A stretch of DNA of 64,000 nt, taken from NCBI GenBank assembly GCA_019422105.1, contig JAHZDZ010000014.1, positions 30,597 through 94,596 on the forward strand, in the 5' to 3' direction. The DNA comes from Bacillota bacterium. GTDB lineage: Bacteria; Bacillota; Clostridia; Lachnospirales; Anaerotignaceae. Numbering within the stretch: the first letter of the stretch is position 1; every line of letters begins with the position of its first letter. This document shows, piece after piece, positions 54,306 to 63,694 of the stretch. The notes under the pieces are model-generated. The model searched no databases. It was not told the origin of the DNA and saw only the letters and a list, made by a program, of their open reading frames with translations. The position numbers and the translations under genes are program-made.

Positions 54306-55376
54306 TCAGATTTTGGCAGCAAAACTTTCAATAAAGGTATTTTCCAATATTTCCTCCATAGAATACCCTGCCTCCAGAAGGGGCCTGATAAAGTCCGTCT
54401 CAATATCAGGTACATAGCTTCTGATAAGCGTGCCGCCGCCTGTAAGGGAATAATCCCCCATGGCCGCCGGGATAAAAAAGCTGCTTCCGCTTTCCGCCCT
54501 GTATTCTCCTGCCTTCGTATTTATTATACAATGGCCCCCGATACAAGTATACAGGTAAAATTTGCGCCCGTTTGCTTTAAAATCCAGCTTTCCAGAAAGC
54601 TCCACCTTCTCCAGCGCCAAAGACTGGTTCGCCACAAAATATACCTGGCTGCCTCCGTTTTTAGGAACGGCCAGCCCCTTTACCCTGTCAATTTTTCTGT
54701 CTACCGAAAAATCAATTGCCTCCATCGACTTTTTAATGTGCAAAGGTCTGGGCCTGCCGTTGTTACCCTTTCTCTCCCAGTCATATACCCTGTAGGTTGT
54801 ATCCGAATTCTGCTGCACCTCAGTCAGAAGAATACCTCCCCCTATGGCGTGGACAGTACCGGCAGGAATATTGATAACGTCACCGGCCTTTACAGGAATT
54901 TCCTGAACATAATCCAACAGCCTTCCGGCTCTCAGGGCATTTCTCAAGTCCTCTCTGCCAGTGCCCGCCTTCAAGCCCGCAATAAGCCTTGCGCCCTCGT
55001 CCGCGTCAATAACATACCAGACCTCGCTTTTTCCAAAAGCCACATTTTCAAGCTCTCTTGCCTTTGCGTCATCAGGATGTACCTGTACAGAAAGCCTGTC
55101 CCTGGCGTCAATAATCTTTACCAGCAAAGGAAACTCCTCATAGTCAAGCATTTCGCTGCCCAATATTTCCTTTGGATTTCTTTTAATGGCTTCCAGAAGA
55201 GAATACCCCTTCCATTCCCCATTTCGTATCACACTCATGGCGTCTTTGCGGCAGGTAATCTCCCAGCTCTCGCCAATCGTATCACTGGGAAGAACCCTGT
55301 TATACACTTCAGACAGCTTCCTGCCGCCCCAAATTACATCCTTATAGATAGGCTCTATCATAAACGGATAGTACAT
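54306..55376 (-). CDS. manA: Mannose-6-phosphate isomerase, type I
   Basis: 356-residue zinc isomerase converting mannose-6-phosphate and fructose-6-phosphate. Features: PIYKDVIWGGRKLSEV, ESWEIT, the metal-binding VQVHPDDAKA and KSEVWYVIDA, and INIPAGTVHAIGGGILLTEVQQNSDTTYRVYDW. Start at 55376 follows GGAGGTTATT; the frame extends 11 codons upstream without a ribosome site. A long open frame on the other strand (54174-55511) is only its mirror. Confidence 0.93.
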   Translation of the reverse strand: MYYPFMIEPIYKDVIWGGRKLSEVYNRVLPSDTIGESWEITCRKDAMSVIRNGEWKGYSLLEAIKRNPKEILGSEMLDYEEFPLLVKIIDARDRLSVQVHPDDAKARELENVAFGKSEVWYVIDADEGARLIAGLKAGTGREDLRNALRAGRLLDYVQEIPVKAGDVINIPAGTVHAIGGGILLTEVQQNSDTTYRVYDWERKGNNGRPRPLHIKKSMEAIDFSVDRKIDRVKGLAVPKNGGSQVYFVANQSLALEKVELSGKLDFKANGRKFYLYTCIGGHCIINTKAGEYRAESGSSFFIPAAMGDYSLTGGGTLIRSYVPDIETDFIRPLLEAGYSMEEILENTFIESFAAKI

Positions 55377-55890
55377 AATAACCTCCAAAACCGATACAAT
55401 ATCAGACAAAAACTGTCATCGGCTATATACTTAAAAGCGGAAAAAAGGCGCTTAAGCGCACATACAAGCCTGCTTGTCAGAGTGCGCAGCATAAGCCGGC
55501 AATTTGCATAGCAAAGGTACCTGTCGCCAGCAAGAAAGCCGGACGATGCAGCGGCTTTTGCCCCAGGCAAAAGTGATGAACATGAAACCGCAGGTTTATG
55601 AGTATCTCCGCTGAAATTTATTGCCATATTCAAAAAATTAACGCGAAGAACCTCGTAAAACAAAAGTTTTACTCGGTCGCGTTGCTCCTCGAATCCTTCA
55701 AAGAAGCACTCTTTGCCTGCAAAGCAGCCAGATTGCTTCTTTTTTGAATTCTCTCCGCTTTTTCACGGACATTATACCATAAAAACGCATTATATGACAT
55801 AACAAATTACTTCCCACTATGATATTATTTTCCATAGAAGCTCTATAAGCTTCCTTCATTCTATTTTAAAATCCCCCGAAAGGTGATAGA
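55377..55890. other. Intergenic region with repeat
   Basis: No gene recognised. The main content is a dispersed repeat copy at 55638-55780; AGAAGCT-CTAT-AAGCTTC (about 55836-55853) is a small hairpin. Confidence 0.5.
55638..55780. repeat. Diverged copy of the dispersed ~145-bp repeat
   Basis: Starts TTAACGCGAAGAACCTCG, has CCTTCAAAGAAGCA and AAAGCAGCCAGATTGCTTC in the middle and ends CTCCGCTTTTTCACGGACATTATACCAT. Same orientation as other copies. Confidence 0.8.
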
Positions 55891-56007
55891 ATGAAAAATA
55901 GCTGCAAGGCGGCTATTTTAGCGGATGAAAGGTTTTGTAATCAATCGTTTCCAAAACAGTCTGATTACAGGGAAACATATAACAGGAGGAAGGAAAATGG
56001 AAATTGA
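55891..56007 (+). CDS. Small 38-residue frame overlapping the PflX-like gene start
   Basis: Not recognised. ATG preceded by GAAAGGTGATAGA opens 38 codons (MKNSCKAAILADERFCNQSF...RRKENGN) whose stop lies 11 bases inside the radical SAM gene. The ribosome site and overlap suggest translational coupling or a leader peptide; the sequence has no known motif. Confidence 0.35.
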   Translation: MKNSCKAAILADERFCNQSFPKQSDYRETYNRRKENGN

Positions 56008-56893
56008 TCTCAAACACTGTACTCTCTGTCCCAGAAACTGCGGCGCGGACAGAACACAGTATGAAGGCTACTGTCGCGCGGGGGTTCTCCCCACAGCTGC
56101 ACTGGCGTCCGTCCACCAATGGGAGGAACCCTCTATCAGCGGTACGAAGGGTTCCGGTACAGTCTTTTTTTCAAACTGCAACTTAAAGTGTATCTTCTGC
56201 CAAAACTATGAAATCAGCAGTCAGCATTACGGCAAAGAAATATCCATTGAACATCTGGCGGATATATTTCTCAGTCAGCAGAACAAGGGGGTTCATAATC
56301 TGAATCTGGTATCCCCCGGCCATTTTCTTCCACAGGTGAGGGAATCTCTCCTGCTGGCAAAAAAGAAAGGCTTGACCCTTCCCGTCGTCTATAATACAAA
56401 CGGATATGAAAAGGCGGAAAGCTTGCGGCTGCTGGAGGGTCTCATTGATATTTACCTGCCTGATATCAAATATTACAGCGGCGTCTATTCCGCTGAATAT
56501 TCCAACGCCCCCGATTACTTCCCTTTTGCCGCCGCCTCCCTTAAGGAGATGGTGCGGCAGGTCGGCCCGAACCAGTTTGATGAAAAGGGTATTATGACAA
56601 AGGGCGTTATCATACGCCATCTGGTGCTTCCGGGGCTTAAGGAGGATTCCATGAAAATTCTGGACTGGATAAAGGATACTTTTGGGGACAGTGTTTATGT
56701 CTCCCTATTAAACCAATACACACCTATGTACAAAGCGGCAGAGCACAAAAAAATTTCCCGCCGCCTGACTACCTTTGAATACCAGAAAGTAGTAGATTAT
56801 TTCCTGGAAATCGGACTGCAAAACGGCTATGTGCAAAAAAGAACCTCTCAAAGCGCCGCTTATACTCCTGCCTTTGATTTAAGCGGTATTTGA
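55997..56893 (+). CDS. PflX-like radical SAM protein (COG1313)
   Basis: 298-residue radical SAM protein resembling pyruvate-formate-lyase activating enzymes. An N-terminal cysteine motif CTLCPRNCGADR...GYCRAG precedes the SAM cluster motif C-x3-C-x2-C (SNCNLKCIFCQNYEIS); then NLVSPGHFLPQVRESL, YNTNGYEK, DIYLPDIKYY, VIIRHLVLPG. COG1313 proteins have no agreed function; they may activate a glycyl radical enzyme or modify another protein, and no such partner is next door. Start at 55997 follows GGAGGAAGG. Confidence 0.88.
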   Translation: MEIDLKHCTLCPRNCGADRTQYEGYCRAGVLPTAALASVHQWEEPSISGTKGSGTVFFSNCNLKCIFCQNYEISSQHYGKEISIEHLADIFLSQQNKGVHNLNLVSPGHFLPQVRESLLLAKKKGLTLPVVYNTNGYEKAESLRLLEGLIDIYLPDIKYYSGVYSAEYSNAPDYFPFAAASLKEMVRQVGPNQFDEKGIMTKGVIIRHLVLPGLKEDSMKILDWIKDTFGDSVYVSLLNQYTPMYKAAEHKKISRRLTTFEYQKVVDYFLEIGLQNGYVQKRTSQSAAYTPAFDLSGI

Positions 56894-57108
56894 GGGGGTT
56901 CCGTATGTTTGTCAAAAGCCTATGTTTTTAATCAAAGTACATAAGAGCTCTGCATTTATAGTAACTTTTCTTAAACCCATATATTTTAATCAAAAATCCA
57001 ATTATCATCTGGCATCCGAAATATATATCCTGTAACTTTTGCCTGAACAGCTACCGTGCATCTTTGGTAAAAAAGTACATAGAGATGATTTTTTATTTAC
57101 CGCACCAA

Positions 57109-57140
57109 AAAAGGCTTCGGAAACCGCACCGGAGCCTTTT
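57109..57140. terminator. Terminator between convergent genes
   Basis: AAAAGGCTTCGG pairs with CCGGAGCCTTTT (one mismatch) across an 8-base loop. Likely shared by the PflX-like and RNA methyltransferase genes. Confidence 0.75.
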
Positions 57141-57154
57141 CTCTCTTTCCCATA

Positions 57155-57931
57155 CTACATCCTCTGCCTTACCACCTCATACATCAAAACAGCGGCGGCA
57201 ACGGAAGCGTTCAGTGATTCCGCCTGCCCCGGCATAGGAATTTTAATAAGTTCATCACACAGTGAGGCGGCCCTTTCCGTAAGGCCGTTTGCCTCATTGC
57301 CTATCATCACCGCAGACGGTCCTTTCAGATCAAAATCATACATCGGACGCTTTCCTCTCAGATGAGCGGCATAGGTTTTGATTCCCCTCTCACGGAACAA
57401 GGGTATTATATCTTCAAGCTCTGCATCCTGCACAATGGGAATATGAAAAATGGAGCCCATTGTGGCGCGCAGCACCTTCGAGTTGTATAGATCAACGCTG
57501 CCCTTGCTCAAAAACAGGCCGTCCGCTCCCACAGCGTCGGCAGTGCGTATAATTGTACCCAAATTTCCGGGGTCATTCAGCGCTTCCGCCACAATAAAAA
57601 AAGGATTTTTGCTTATTGAAAGAATTTCCGACACGCTGTATTTTTTTTGGCGAACAACCGCCAATATCCCCTGGGGCGACAGGGTATCGCTTATGTATTG
57701 GAATACGGCGTCCGAAAACACAGTGACCTTCGCTCGTCTGCCGTAGGTCTCTATGCCGTTTTGCCTGGCAAAGGTTTCAGACACCGCATACTGCATTACC
57801 TCATAGTCAGAGGGTATCTCGTCAATAAAGCGCAGGCCCTCCGCTGTAAAAACACCGTCTCTTTGCCTGTCCTTTTTATTTTTCAGCCCGAGCAGATATT
57901 TTGCCGCCGCATTTTTTGTACTCTCAATCAA
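57155..57931 (-). CDS. SpoU/TrmH-family RNA 2'-O-ribose methyltransferase
   Basis: 258-residue SAM-dependent RNA methyltransferase with a trefoil knot. N-terminal substrate-binding domain (DGVFTAEGLRFIDE), then the three SpoU motifs: EALNDPGNLGTIIRTADAVGADGL, VMIGNEANGL and IKIPMPGQAESLNASVAAAVLMYE. The target (23S rRNA or tRNA) cannot be fixed. It overlaps the ktrA stop by four bases and is third in ktrB-ktrA-spoU. Confidence 0.92.
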   Translation of the reverse strand: MIESTKNAAAKYLLGLKNKKDRQRDGVFTAEGLRFIDEIPSDYEVMQYAVSETFARQNGIETYGRRAKVTVFSDAVFQYISDTLSPQGILAVVRQKKYSVSEILSISKNPFFIVAEALNDPGNLGTIIRTADAVGADGLFLSKGSVDLYNSKVLRATMGSIFHIPIVQDAELEDIIPLFRERGIKTYAAHLRGKRPMYDFDLKGPSAVMIGNEANGLTERAASLCDELIKIPMPGQAESLNASVAAAVLMYEVVRQRM

Positions 57932-58605
57932 AAAATATCACCTTTGCTTGCCTTTGTATAAAAGTGCTGTATCTGTTTATTCTCTCCCAAAACCACAGCA
58001 ATATCATCCTTTTCAAATTTTCTGTCCGCTCTTGGGGACGCCTCAATTTTACCCTTATGCTTGATAGCCACAACGTTCAGCCCGTATTTTGCCCTGATTT
58101 CCGTCTGTGCCAGCGTTTTTCCAATCCACTCGTCTATCACTTCAATTTCGGCAATACCAAATTCCTCTGACAGCTCCATAAACTCCACAAAATTGCCGTA
58201 GAGCAGGCTGTTGGCAATTCTCACACCCATCTCCCTCTCCGGGAATATGACCCTGTCGGCGCCGATTTTTTCCAGTATCTTCTTTTGCATCTCATCCTGG
58301 GCCTTCGCAATAATATAGGGGATTCCCAGCTCCTTTGCAATGAGAGTACCCATAACACTTGCCTCAAGGTGGCTTCCGATGGAGACAACCACAACGTCAA
58401 AGTTGCCGATGCCTAAAGCGCGCAGGGATAATTCATCCGTAATATCAGCCCTGACGGCATGGGTAACAAATTCAGACGCCGCCTGCACCCTTTCAGGGCT
58501 CTCATCTACCGCCATAACATCACAGCCATTTTCCGAGAGAGACTTCGCTACACTCATTCCAAACCGTCCAAGACCTAAAACAACAAACTGCTTTCTTTTT
58601 GCCAT
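57928..58605 (-). CDS. ktrA: Potassium channel regulatory subunit KtrA/TrkA
   Basis: 225-residue cytoplasmic RCK protein that gates KtrB. Rossmann motif VLGLGRFGMSVAKSL with the acidic VMAVDESPERV binding ATP/NAD; IISIG-like VVVSIGSHLEASVM; and a C-terminal RCK_C domain (VIDEWIGKTLAQTEIRAKYGLNVVAIKHKG). Length equals B. subtilis KtrA. AAAGGAG ribosome site; 30 bases after ktrB. Confidence 0.93.
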   Translation of the reverse strand: MAKRKQFVVLGLGRFGMSVAKSLSENGCDVMAVDESPERVQAASEFVTHAVRADITDELSLRALGIGNFDVVVVSIGSHLEASVMGTLIAKELGIPYIIAKAQDEMQKKILEKIGADRVIFPEREMGVRIANSLLYGNFVEFMELSEEFGIAEIEVIDEWIGKTLAQTEIRAKYGLNVVAIKHKGKIEASPRADRKFEKDDIAVVLGENKQIQHFYTKASKGDIF

Positions 58606-58635
58606 ATGATAATCTCCTTTTACAAGTAAATTGCC

Positions 58636-60075
58636 TTATCCAACCATTATTTTCCCCTCAGGAAAATGATAGGGAGCACTGTACTGGCTCTGTTTTTTCG
58701 CCAGCGCAATGACAATTGTGATTGGGCCGAGCCTGCCGATAAACATGGCAAACGCGATAATCAGCTTACCGGCCGTGGATAGATACGGGGTAATGCCTGT
58801 TGTGATTCCCACCGTTCCAAGCGCCGACACCGTCTCAAACAGTAAATCTATAAACTCATGCTCGCAGGCCATATTCTTTTCCGTAATGGTCAGCACCATG
58901 GTAATGGCTATCGCCGCCCCAAGACTGATAAGAAAAATAGCCAGCGCCCTTTGCAGTATCTGAAAAGGGATATTTCTTTCGTAAATATTGGTTGTCGCGC
59001 TGCCCCTTACAACCGACAGCACAGCAATGAGCAAAACGCCGATAGTCGTTGTTTTAATGCCGCCCGCTGTACCGGAGGGAGAACCGCCGATAAACATGAG
59101 AATAATGCTCAAAAATTTGGAGGCATAGGTCATGCCGCCCTGATCGATGGAATTAAAACCGGCCGTACGAAGGGTAACGGACTGCATCAGGGATGCGAGG
59201 GTTCTGTTTCCGAGAGTCATGGATCCCATTGTTTCTGGATTACTGTATTCCAGAATAAAAAAAAGTATTGCACCCCCAATTATCAGAAAGGGGGTGATTG
59301 TCAGCACAACCTTGGAGTGGAGGTTCAGCTTTCTAAGCGCTATTTTAAAGCTCGCCTTGTTGTCATGGTCAAAGCGCCTTTCCTTGCTTAAAATGTTTTC
59401 CTTCGCCGTTTTGTATATATCTACCCATACAGTAAAGCCCAGCCCGCCGATAACAATAAGGGACATAATAATCACATTGACAATGACATCCCCGCTGTAG
59501 GGCACAAGGCTTTCCTTTCCGATGACATCAAAGCCGGCGTTACAGAAAGCGGAAATGCCGTGAAAGATACCCATATAAATGCCACGCCCGATACCGTAAT
59601 CAAAGGAAAACCGTACCGCCAGTATCACAGCGCCAATGGACTCGAAAAATACTGTGCCGATAATAATTCTCTTGACAAGCAGCACCATACCGGAAAGAGA
59701 ATTCAGATTCAGGGATTCCTGTATCAGCATCCTCTCCTTCAATGTTATTTTCTTGCCCGCAATGACAAGAATCATGGTAACAATGGTCATAAAGCCAAGG
59801 CCGCCAATCTGTATCAGGGAAATAATAACAATCTGTCCAAATACCGTCCAGTGCTCCAGAGTATTGACGACAATGAGCCCCGTAACACATACGGCGCTTG
59901 AGGCGGTAAACAGGGCATCCACAAAGCCAATGCTCTCCCCGCTCTTACTTGCGGCGGGAAGCATCAAAAGGCAGGTGCCTATCAGTATGATAATTAAAAA
60001 GCCGAAAATAATAAACTGGGTCGGCGTTAACCCAAAAAGATGCCTGAAGTTTCTTAGTGCTTTCTGTCTGGACAT
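58636..60075 (-). CDS. ktrB: Potassium uptake protein KtrB/TrkH
   Basis: 479-residue potassium-translocating membrane subunit with four pore-loop repeats. Selectivity filter regions with conserved glycines: SAVCVTGLIV, SAFCNAGFDVIG, VTLRTAGFNSID and ETVSALGTVGITTGI. It also has the GGSPSGTAGGIKTTT gate loop. Forms KtrAB with the next gene. First in the operon; AAGAAGG ribosome site. Confidence 0.93.
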   Translation of the reverse strand: MSRQKALRNFRHLFGLTPTQFIIFGFLIIILIGTCLLMLPAASKSGESIGFVDALFTASSAVCVTGLIVVNTLEHWTVFGQIVIISLIQIGGLGFMTIVTMILVIAGKKITLKERMLIQESLNLNSLSGMVLLVKRIIIGTVFFESIGAVILAVRFSFDYGIGRGIYMGIFHGISAFCNAGFDVIGKESLVPYSGDVIVNVIIMSLIVIGGLGFTVWVDIYKTAKENILSKERRFDHDNKASFKIALRKLNLHSKVVLTITPFLIIGGAILFFILEYSNPETMGSMTLGNRTLASLMQSVTLRTAGFNSIDQGGMTYASKFLSIILMFIGGSPSGTAGGIKTTTIGVLLIAVLSVVRGSATTNIYERNIPFQILQRALAIFLISLGAAIAITMVLTITEKNMACEHEFIDLLFETVSALGTVGITTGITPYLSTAGKLIIAFAMFIGRLGPITIVIALAKKQSQYSAPYHFPEGKIMVG

Positions 60076-60687
60076 AATATACCTTCTTTAAGTTTTAATT
60101 GTATCTTGCCGTTTCATTACGTCATTTTACCATAAAAGCGGAGAGAAAAATCTTAGGAAGCACACATTAAATTGTGCGGCATAAGCAGCCATTTGCGCAG
60201 TAAAGGTACTGGTCACCGGCAAGAAAAATTTATTATTGCTATACCACAAATTTACACGAAGTACTCCGCAAACTAAAGTTTGCTCGGCCACTTGCTCCTT
60301 GAACCCTTCAAAGAAGCAATCCTTCCCCGTAAGCAGTCAAGCTGCTACTTTCGCCTACTCTTTGCTTGTTCAGGGATTATACCACAGACGCAAAGCTTAA
60401 CTCCAAAAAACTTCGTTTTTTCTCCTTCGCGTAGCGCGGTGAAACAAAAAAGCAATCGTCAGCAATATTCTATTGCCTCCTATGCTTTTTTTGTTTCTGC
60501 TTTGCTTATTCACGGATATTATACCACAAAGATTTGTTAATTCAATATAAGGTCGTTATAAAGAACCTGTTAAATTCATGTTAAAAGATGCTTTGTTTTT
60601 AAGCATAGCCAAATTTTGTATGTTTTTTACAGCCGAAGTATGATAAAATAAGGAAAATTAAGAATCTGTTGAAAGGTGGGGACAAAT
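60076..60687. other. Intergenic region with two repeat copies and the aroC promoter
   Basis: No gene. Repeats occupy about 60243-60530. For aroC, TTGTAT (60616-60621), 17-base spacer, TATGAT (60639-60644) is a reasonable promoter. Confidence 0.55.
60243..60530. repeat. Two diverged tandem copies of the dispersed repeat
   Basis: Copies end with ATTATACCACA at 60376 and 60518 (period 142). First copy retains ACGAAGTACTCCGCAAACT and GAACCCTTCAAAGAAGCAA; the second is more diverged. Like the 16568 pair, they are arranged head to tail. Confidence 0.75.
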
Positions 60688-61794
60688 TTGTCAGGTTCAA
60701 TCTTTGGTAAAAATTTCCAAATATCTACGTGGGGGGAGTCCCATGGCAGGGCATTAGGCGTAATTATTGACGGATGTCCTTCCGGCCTTTTGTTGAGTAA
60801 AGAAATGATACAGACAGACCTGGACAGGCGGAAACCCGGCGTTTCCAAATTTACAACCAAAAGGAGGGAGGAGGACAGGGTAGAAATTTTGTCAGGTGTC
60901 TTTGAAGGAAAAACAACAGGCACCCCTATTTCTCTTGTCATCCAAAATCAGGATCAGCGCTCCGCAGACTATTCCCAGATTGCCTCCGTCTACCGTCCCG
61001 GGCATGCAGATTATACCTTTGATAAGAAGTACGGACTGCGGGATTACAGGGGCGGCGGACGCTCCAGCGGGAGGGAAACCGCCGCCCGGGTTGCCGCCGG
61101 GGCTGTGGCGAAGGGAATACTTCGGGAGCTTGGCATTTCTGTGAAAGCCTATACCTATTCCATTGGGGATATTGCCATAGATTACAGCCGCTTTGACGAG
61201 AACGAGCGTTTTCAAAATCCTGTTGTCATGCCGGATAAGCTGGCGGCAGAAAGAGTGGCGGCGTATCTGGATGAGTGCATACAGCAGGAGGATTCCGCCG
61301 GAGGCGTTGTGGAATGTGTCATTTCAGGAATGCCTGCCGGTATAGGCGAAACGGTTTTTGACAAGCTGGATGCTTCTCTGGCAAAGGCCATGTTTTCTAT
61401 CGGCGCGGTAAAGGGCTTTGATATAGGGCTTGGCATAGAGGCCGCCAGAACAAAGGGCTCCCATTGCAACGACTTCTTTACGCTGGATAAAAACCGGAAG
61501 GTGTGCAAGGAAACGAATCACGCAGGCGGCATACTGGGCGGCATGAGCGACGGCTCTCCTATCCATATGCGCGTTTATTTTAAACCAACGCCGTCCATAT
61601 ACAAAACACAAAAGACAGTCAATATAGACAGCCAGGAAATGGAAATCAATATTAAGGGCAGGCATGACCCTGTCATTGTTCCCCGTGCCGTTGTGGTGGT
61701 GGAGGCTATGGCAGCCGTGACGGCTGTGGATTTGCTGTTCCAGAATATGGCGGCAAGAATGGACAGCTTAAAACGATTTTACTGTGAAAAATAA
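60688..61794 (+). CDS. aroC: Chorismate synthase
   Basis: 368-residue FMN-dependent enzyme making chorismate from EPSP in the last shikimate step. Signatures: SGSIFGKNFQISTWGESHGRALGVIIDGCPSG, RPGHADYTFDKKYGLRDYRGGGRSSGRETAARVAAGA, and C-terminal GRHDPVIVPRAVVVVEAMAA. TTG at 60688 with AAAGGTGG upstream is the start that yields the universal N-terminus; a GTG four codons earlier overlaps the ribosome site. The terminator overlaps the stop codon. Confidence 0.95.
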   Translation: MSGSIFGKNFQISTWGESHGRALGVIIDGCPSGLLLSKEMIQTDLDRRKPGVSKFTTKRREEDRVEILSGVFEGKTTGTPISLVIQNQDQRSADYSQIASVYRPGHADYTFDKKYGLRDYRGGGRSSGRETAARVAAGAVAKGILRELGISVKAYTYSIGDIAIDYSRFDENERFQNPVVMPDKLAAERVAAYLDECIQQEDSAGGVVECVISGMPAGIGETVFDKLDASLAKAMFSIGAVKGFDIGLGIEAARTKGSHCNDFFTLDKNRKVCKETNHAGGILGGMSDGSPIHMRVYFKPTPSIYKTQKTVNIDSQEMEINIKGRHDPVIVPRAVVVVEAMAAVTAVDLLFQNMAARMDSLKRFYCEK

Positions 61795-61814
61795 GGGGCG
61801 AAAGCCCCTTTTTG
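61793..61814 (+). terminator. Terminator after aroC
   Basis: AAGGGGC-GAAA-GCCCCTT followed by Ts; the left arm begins within the aroC stop codon. Confidence 0.85.
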
Positions 61815-62023
61815 CGTTAAACCAAAGGAGGGAAATATTTTGGCTCAGGCCATACTGTCCCAAAAAGGCTCCCCTTCTGCCCTCCCTTTTGCGAAAAATA
61901 AAATTGCTATACAATCAGCCTCCCTTTCCCCCTTCCCCTTTGTCACAATTCCGCAGAAAAAAACATATGATAAGTATAAAACCTTTTTCGGAAGCGGAAG
62001 TCAGACAAAAGGGAGATGGGACA

Positions 62024-63094
62024 ATGATAGAAATCAGTCTTTGCATGATTGTAAAAAACGAGGAGGACGTCATAGGAAGATGCCTGGAGAGTGTGAAGGA
62101 TATTGCGGATGAAATTAATATTATTGATACAGGCTCTGTAGACAGGACTAAGGAAGAAGCGCAAAAATATACAGACAGAATATTTGATTTTGACTGGATA
62201 GATGATTTTGCCGCAGCGCGTAATTTTTCTTTCTCCAAGGCGACAAAGCCGTATATCCTGTGGCTTGATGCAGACGACGTGATCCTTGCGGCTGACAGAA
62301 ATGCCTTTTTGGAGCTGAAAAACAGTCTCAGGGAGGATACGGATTTTGTCATGATGAAATATAACACCGCCTTTGATACAGACGGCACGCCCACAGTGGT
62401 CTACTACAGGGAAAGGCTCATGAAAAACGACAGCAGAGTAAAATGGCTGGGAGCGGTGCATGAAGTTATCACACCCTATGGCAATATTGAGTATTCCGAT
62501 ATTGCCGTTACACACAAAAAAATGCATCCCGCCGATATGGACAGAAATCTCCGCATTTTTGAAAAGGTGATAAGGGACGGAGGCGTACTAGATCCAAGGC
62601 AGCAATTTTATTATGCCCGTGAGCTTTATTACCATAAGCGCTACAGGGAAGCGGTTGATGTGATAAAAAGTTTTTTGGATTCCGGCAGGGGCTGGGTGGA
62701 GAACTGCATAGACGCCTGCCAGCAGATGGCTTATTGCTATTATGGGCTCGGCGAGCCGAAAAACGCTTTGGCGGCCTTATTGAGAAGCTTTGAATTTGAC
62801 GAGCCGAGGGCGGAAATATGCTGTGACATAGGCCTGTATTTTTTTGATTATCAGCGTTATGAAACAGCGGTTTTCTGGTATAAGCTGGCTTTAGACCGTG
62901 AGCGGAGGGATACGGGCGGCGGCTTTGTGTCTATAGACTGCTACGGCTATATCCCCTGCCTGCAGCTATGTGTCTGCTTTGACAGGCTTGGGGACAGAAA
63001 GCTTGCAAAGCAGTATAACGATTTGGCAGCCATGTATAAGCCGGAAAGCCCTGCGGTGCTGTTTAACAAAAAATATTTCGCGTCAATAGAGTAA
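62024..63094 (+). CDS. Family 2 glycosyltransferase with TPR-like tail
   Basis: 356-residue cytoplasmic glycosyltransferase. GT2 domain (1-about 190): SLCMIVKNEEDVIGRCLESVKDIADEINIIDTGS, the nucleotide-sugar motif YILWLDADDVI and WLGAVHEVI. Residues about 195-350 form TPR-like helical repeats (YYARELYYHKRYREAVDVIKSFL, MAYCYYGLGEPKNALAALLRSFE). Similar proteins act in surface polysaccharide or protein glycosylation; the acceptor is unknown. Start follows GGGAGATGGG; longer frames upstream lack ribosome sites. No glycan operon around it. Confidence 0.87.
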   Translation: MIEISLCMIVKNEEDVIGRCLESVKDIADEINIIDTGSVDRTKEEAQKYTDRIFDFDWIDDFAAARNFSFSKATKPYILWLDADDVILAADRNAFLELKNSLREDTDFVMMKYNTAFDTDGTPTVVYYRERLMKNDSRVKWLGAVHEVITPYGNIEYSDIAVTHKKMHPADMDRNLRIFEKVIRDGGVLDPRQQFYYARELYYHKRYREAVDVIKSFLDSGRGWVENCIDACQQMAYCYYGLGEPKNALAALLRSFEFDEPRAEICCDIGLYFFDYQRYETAVFWYKLALDRERRDTGGGFVSIDCYGYIPCLQLCVCFDRLGDRKLAKQYNDLAAMYKPESPAVLFNKKYFASIE

Positions 63095-63120
63095 AAAGGT
63101 CAAATTGCCACGGACTCTGC

Positions 63121-63326
63121 CTTTGCTTTATTTACCGACTAAACAAATATTTTTCCGAAATGCTTCTGCCACATTGTTTGAAAAACGGATGGTTTTGGCA
63201 CATAGGCGGTGCAAAGCAATCTGTCAGAACTTTGCACAAAACAAGACTTTGCTTTATTTGCCGACTAAACAAATATTTTCCGAAATGCTTCTGCCTCACC
63301 TGTATGAAAAACGGATGGTTTTGGCA
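63121..63326. repeat. Direct repeat, two 80-bp copies
   Basis: 63121-63200 and 63247-63326 are near-identical: CTTTGCTTTATTTxCCGAC...AAACAAATATTT...CCGAAATGCTTCTGCC...GAAAAACGGATGGTTTTGGCA. Offset 126 bases. Non-coding. Confidence 0.85.
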
Positions 63327-63345
63327 GATTCAATGCGTATTCAAA

Positions 63346-63397
63346 AGCAGGGACTCCCTCTTTAAATTTTATTCAGAGTGAGTCCCTGCTTTTTTTA
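63346..63397 (+). terminator. Terminator downstream of the glycosyltransferase gene
   Basis: AGCAGGGACTC and GAGTCCCTGCT are perfect arms with a 23-base loop, ending in seven Ts. Confidence 0.8.
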
Positions 63398-63694
63398 TAG
63401 TATACTCTTGTAAAACACACTTCACCATTTTTTAATCAAAAAAAGGCATTAAAATCGCATAGGATTTTAATCAAAAATTCTATACTAAAACCTTAAAAAC
63501 AAAAACATTTCTATGTACTTTTCTTCTAGAAAAGTACCAAAAGAAACTGGGAACTGGCGCAAGGCCCCCAGACTCTGGCAGCGGAAAGTATGAATCGGCA
63601 GAAAAGAGCCGAACGCCGTAGGCGGCTTTGCGTTAGCAAAGTTCTGACCATTCCGCCGAGCGAAGCGAGCTTTGCGACTGAAGGCGCAAATGTT
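63398..63694. other. Non-coding stretch before the tandem array
   Basis: No gene. A/T-rich first half, then G/C-richer sequence with short motifs (GCCGAACGCCGTAGGCGGC; GCCGAGCGAAGCGAGC) of intergenic-repeat character. Confidence 0.5.

Noticed and set aside
54174..55511. 445-codon open frame on the + strand
   Set aside because: It is the antisense of manA, whose motifs, start and ribosome site are convincing; no ribosome site or family match for the + frame.
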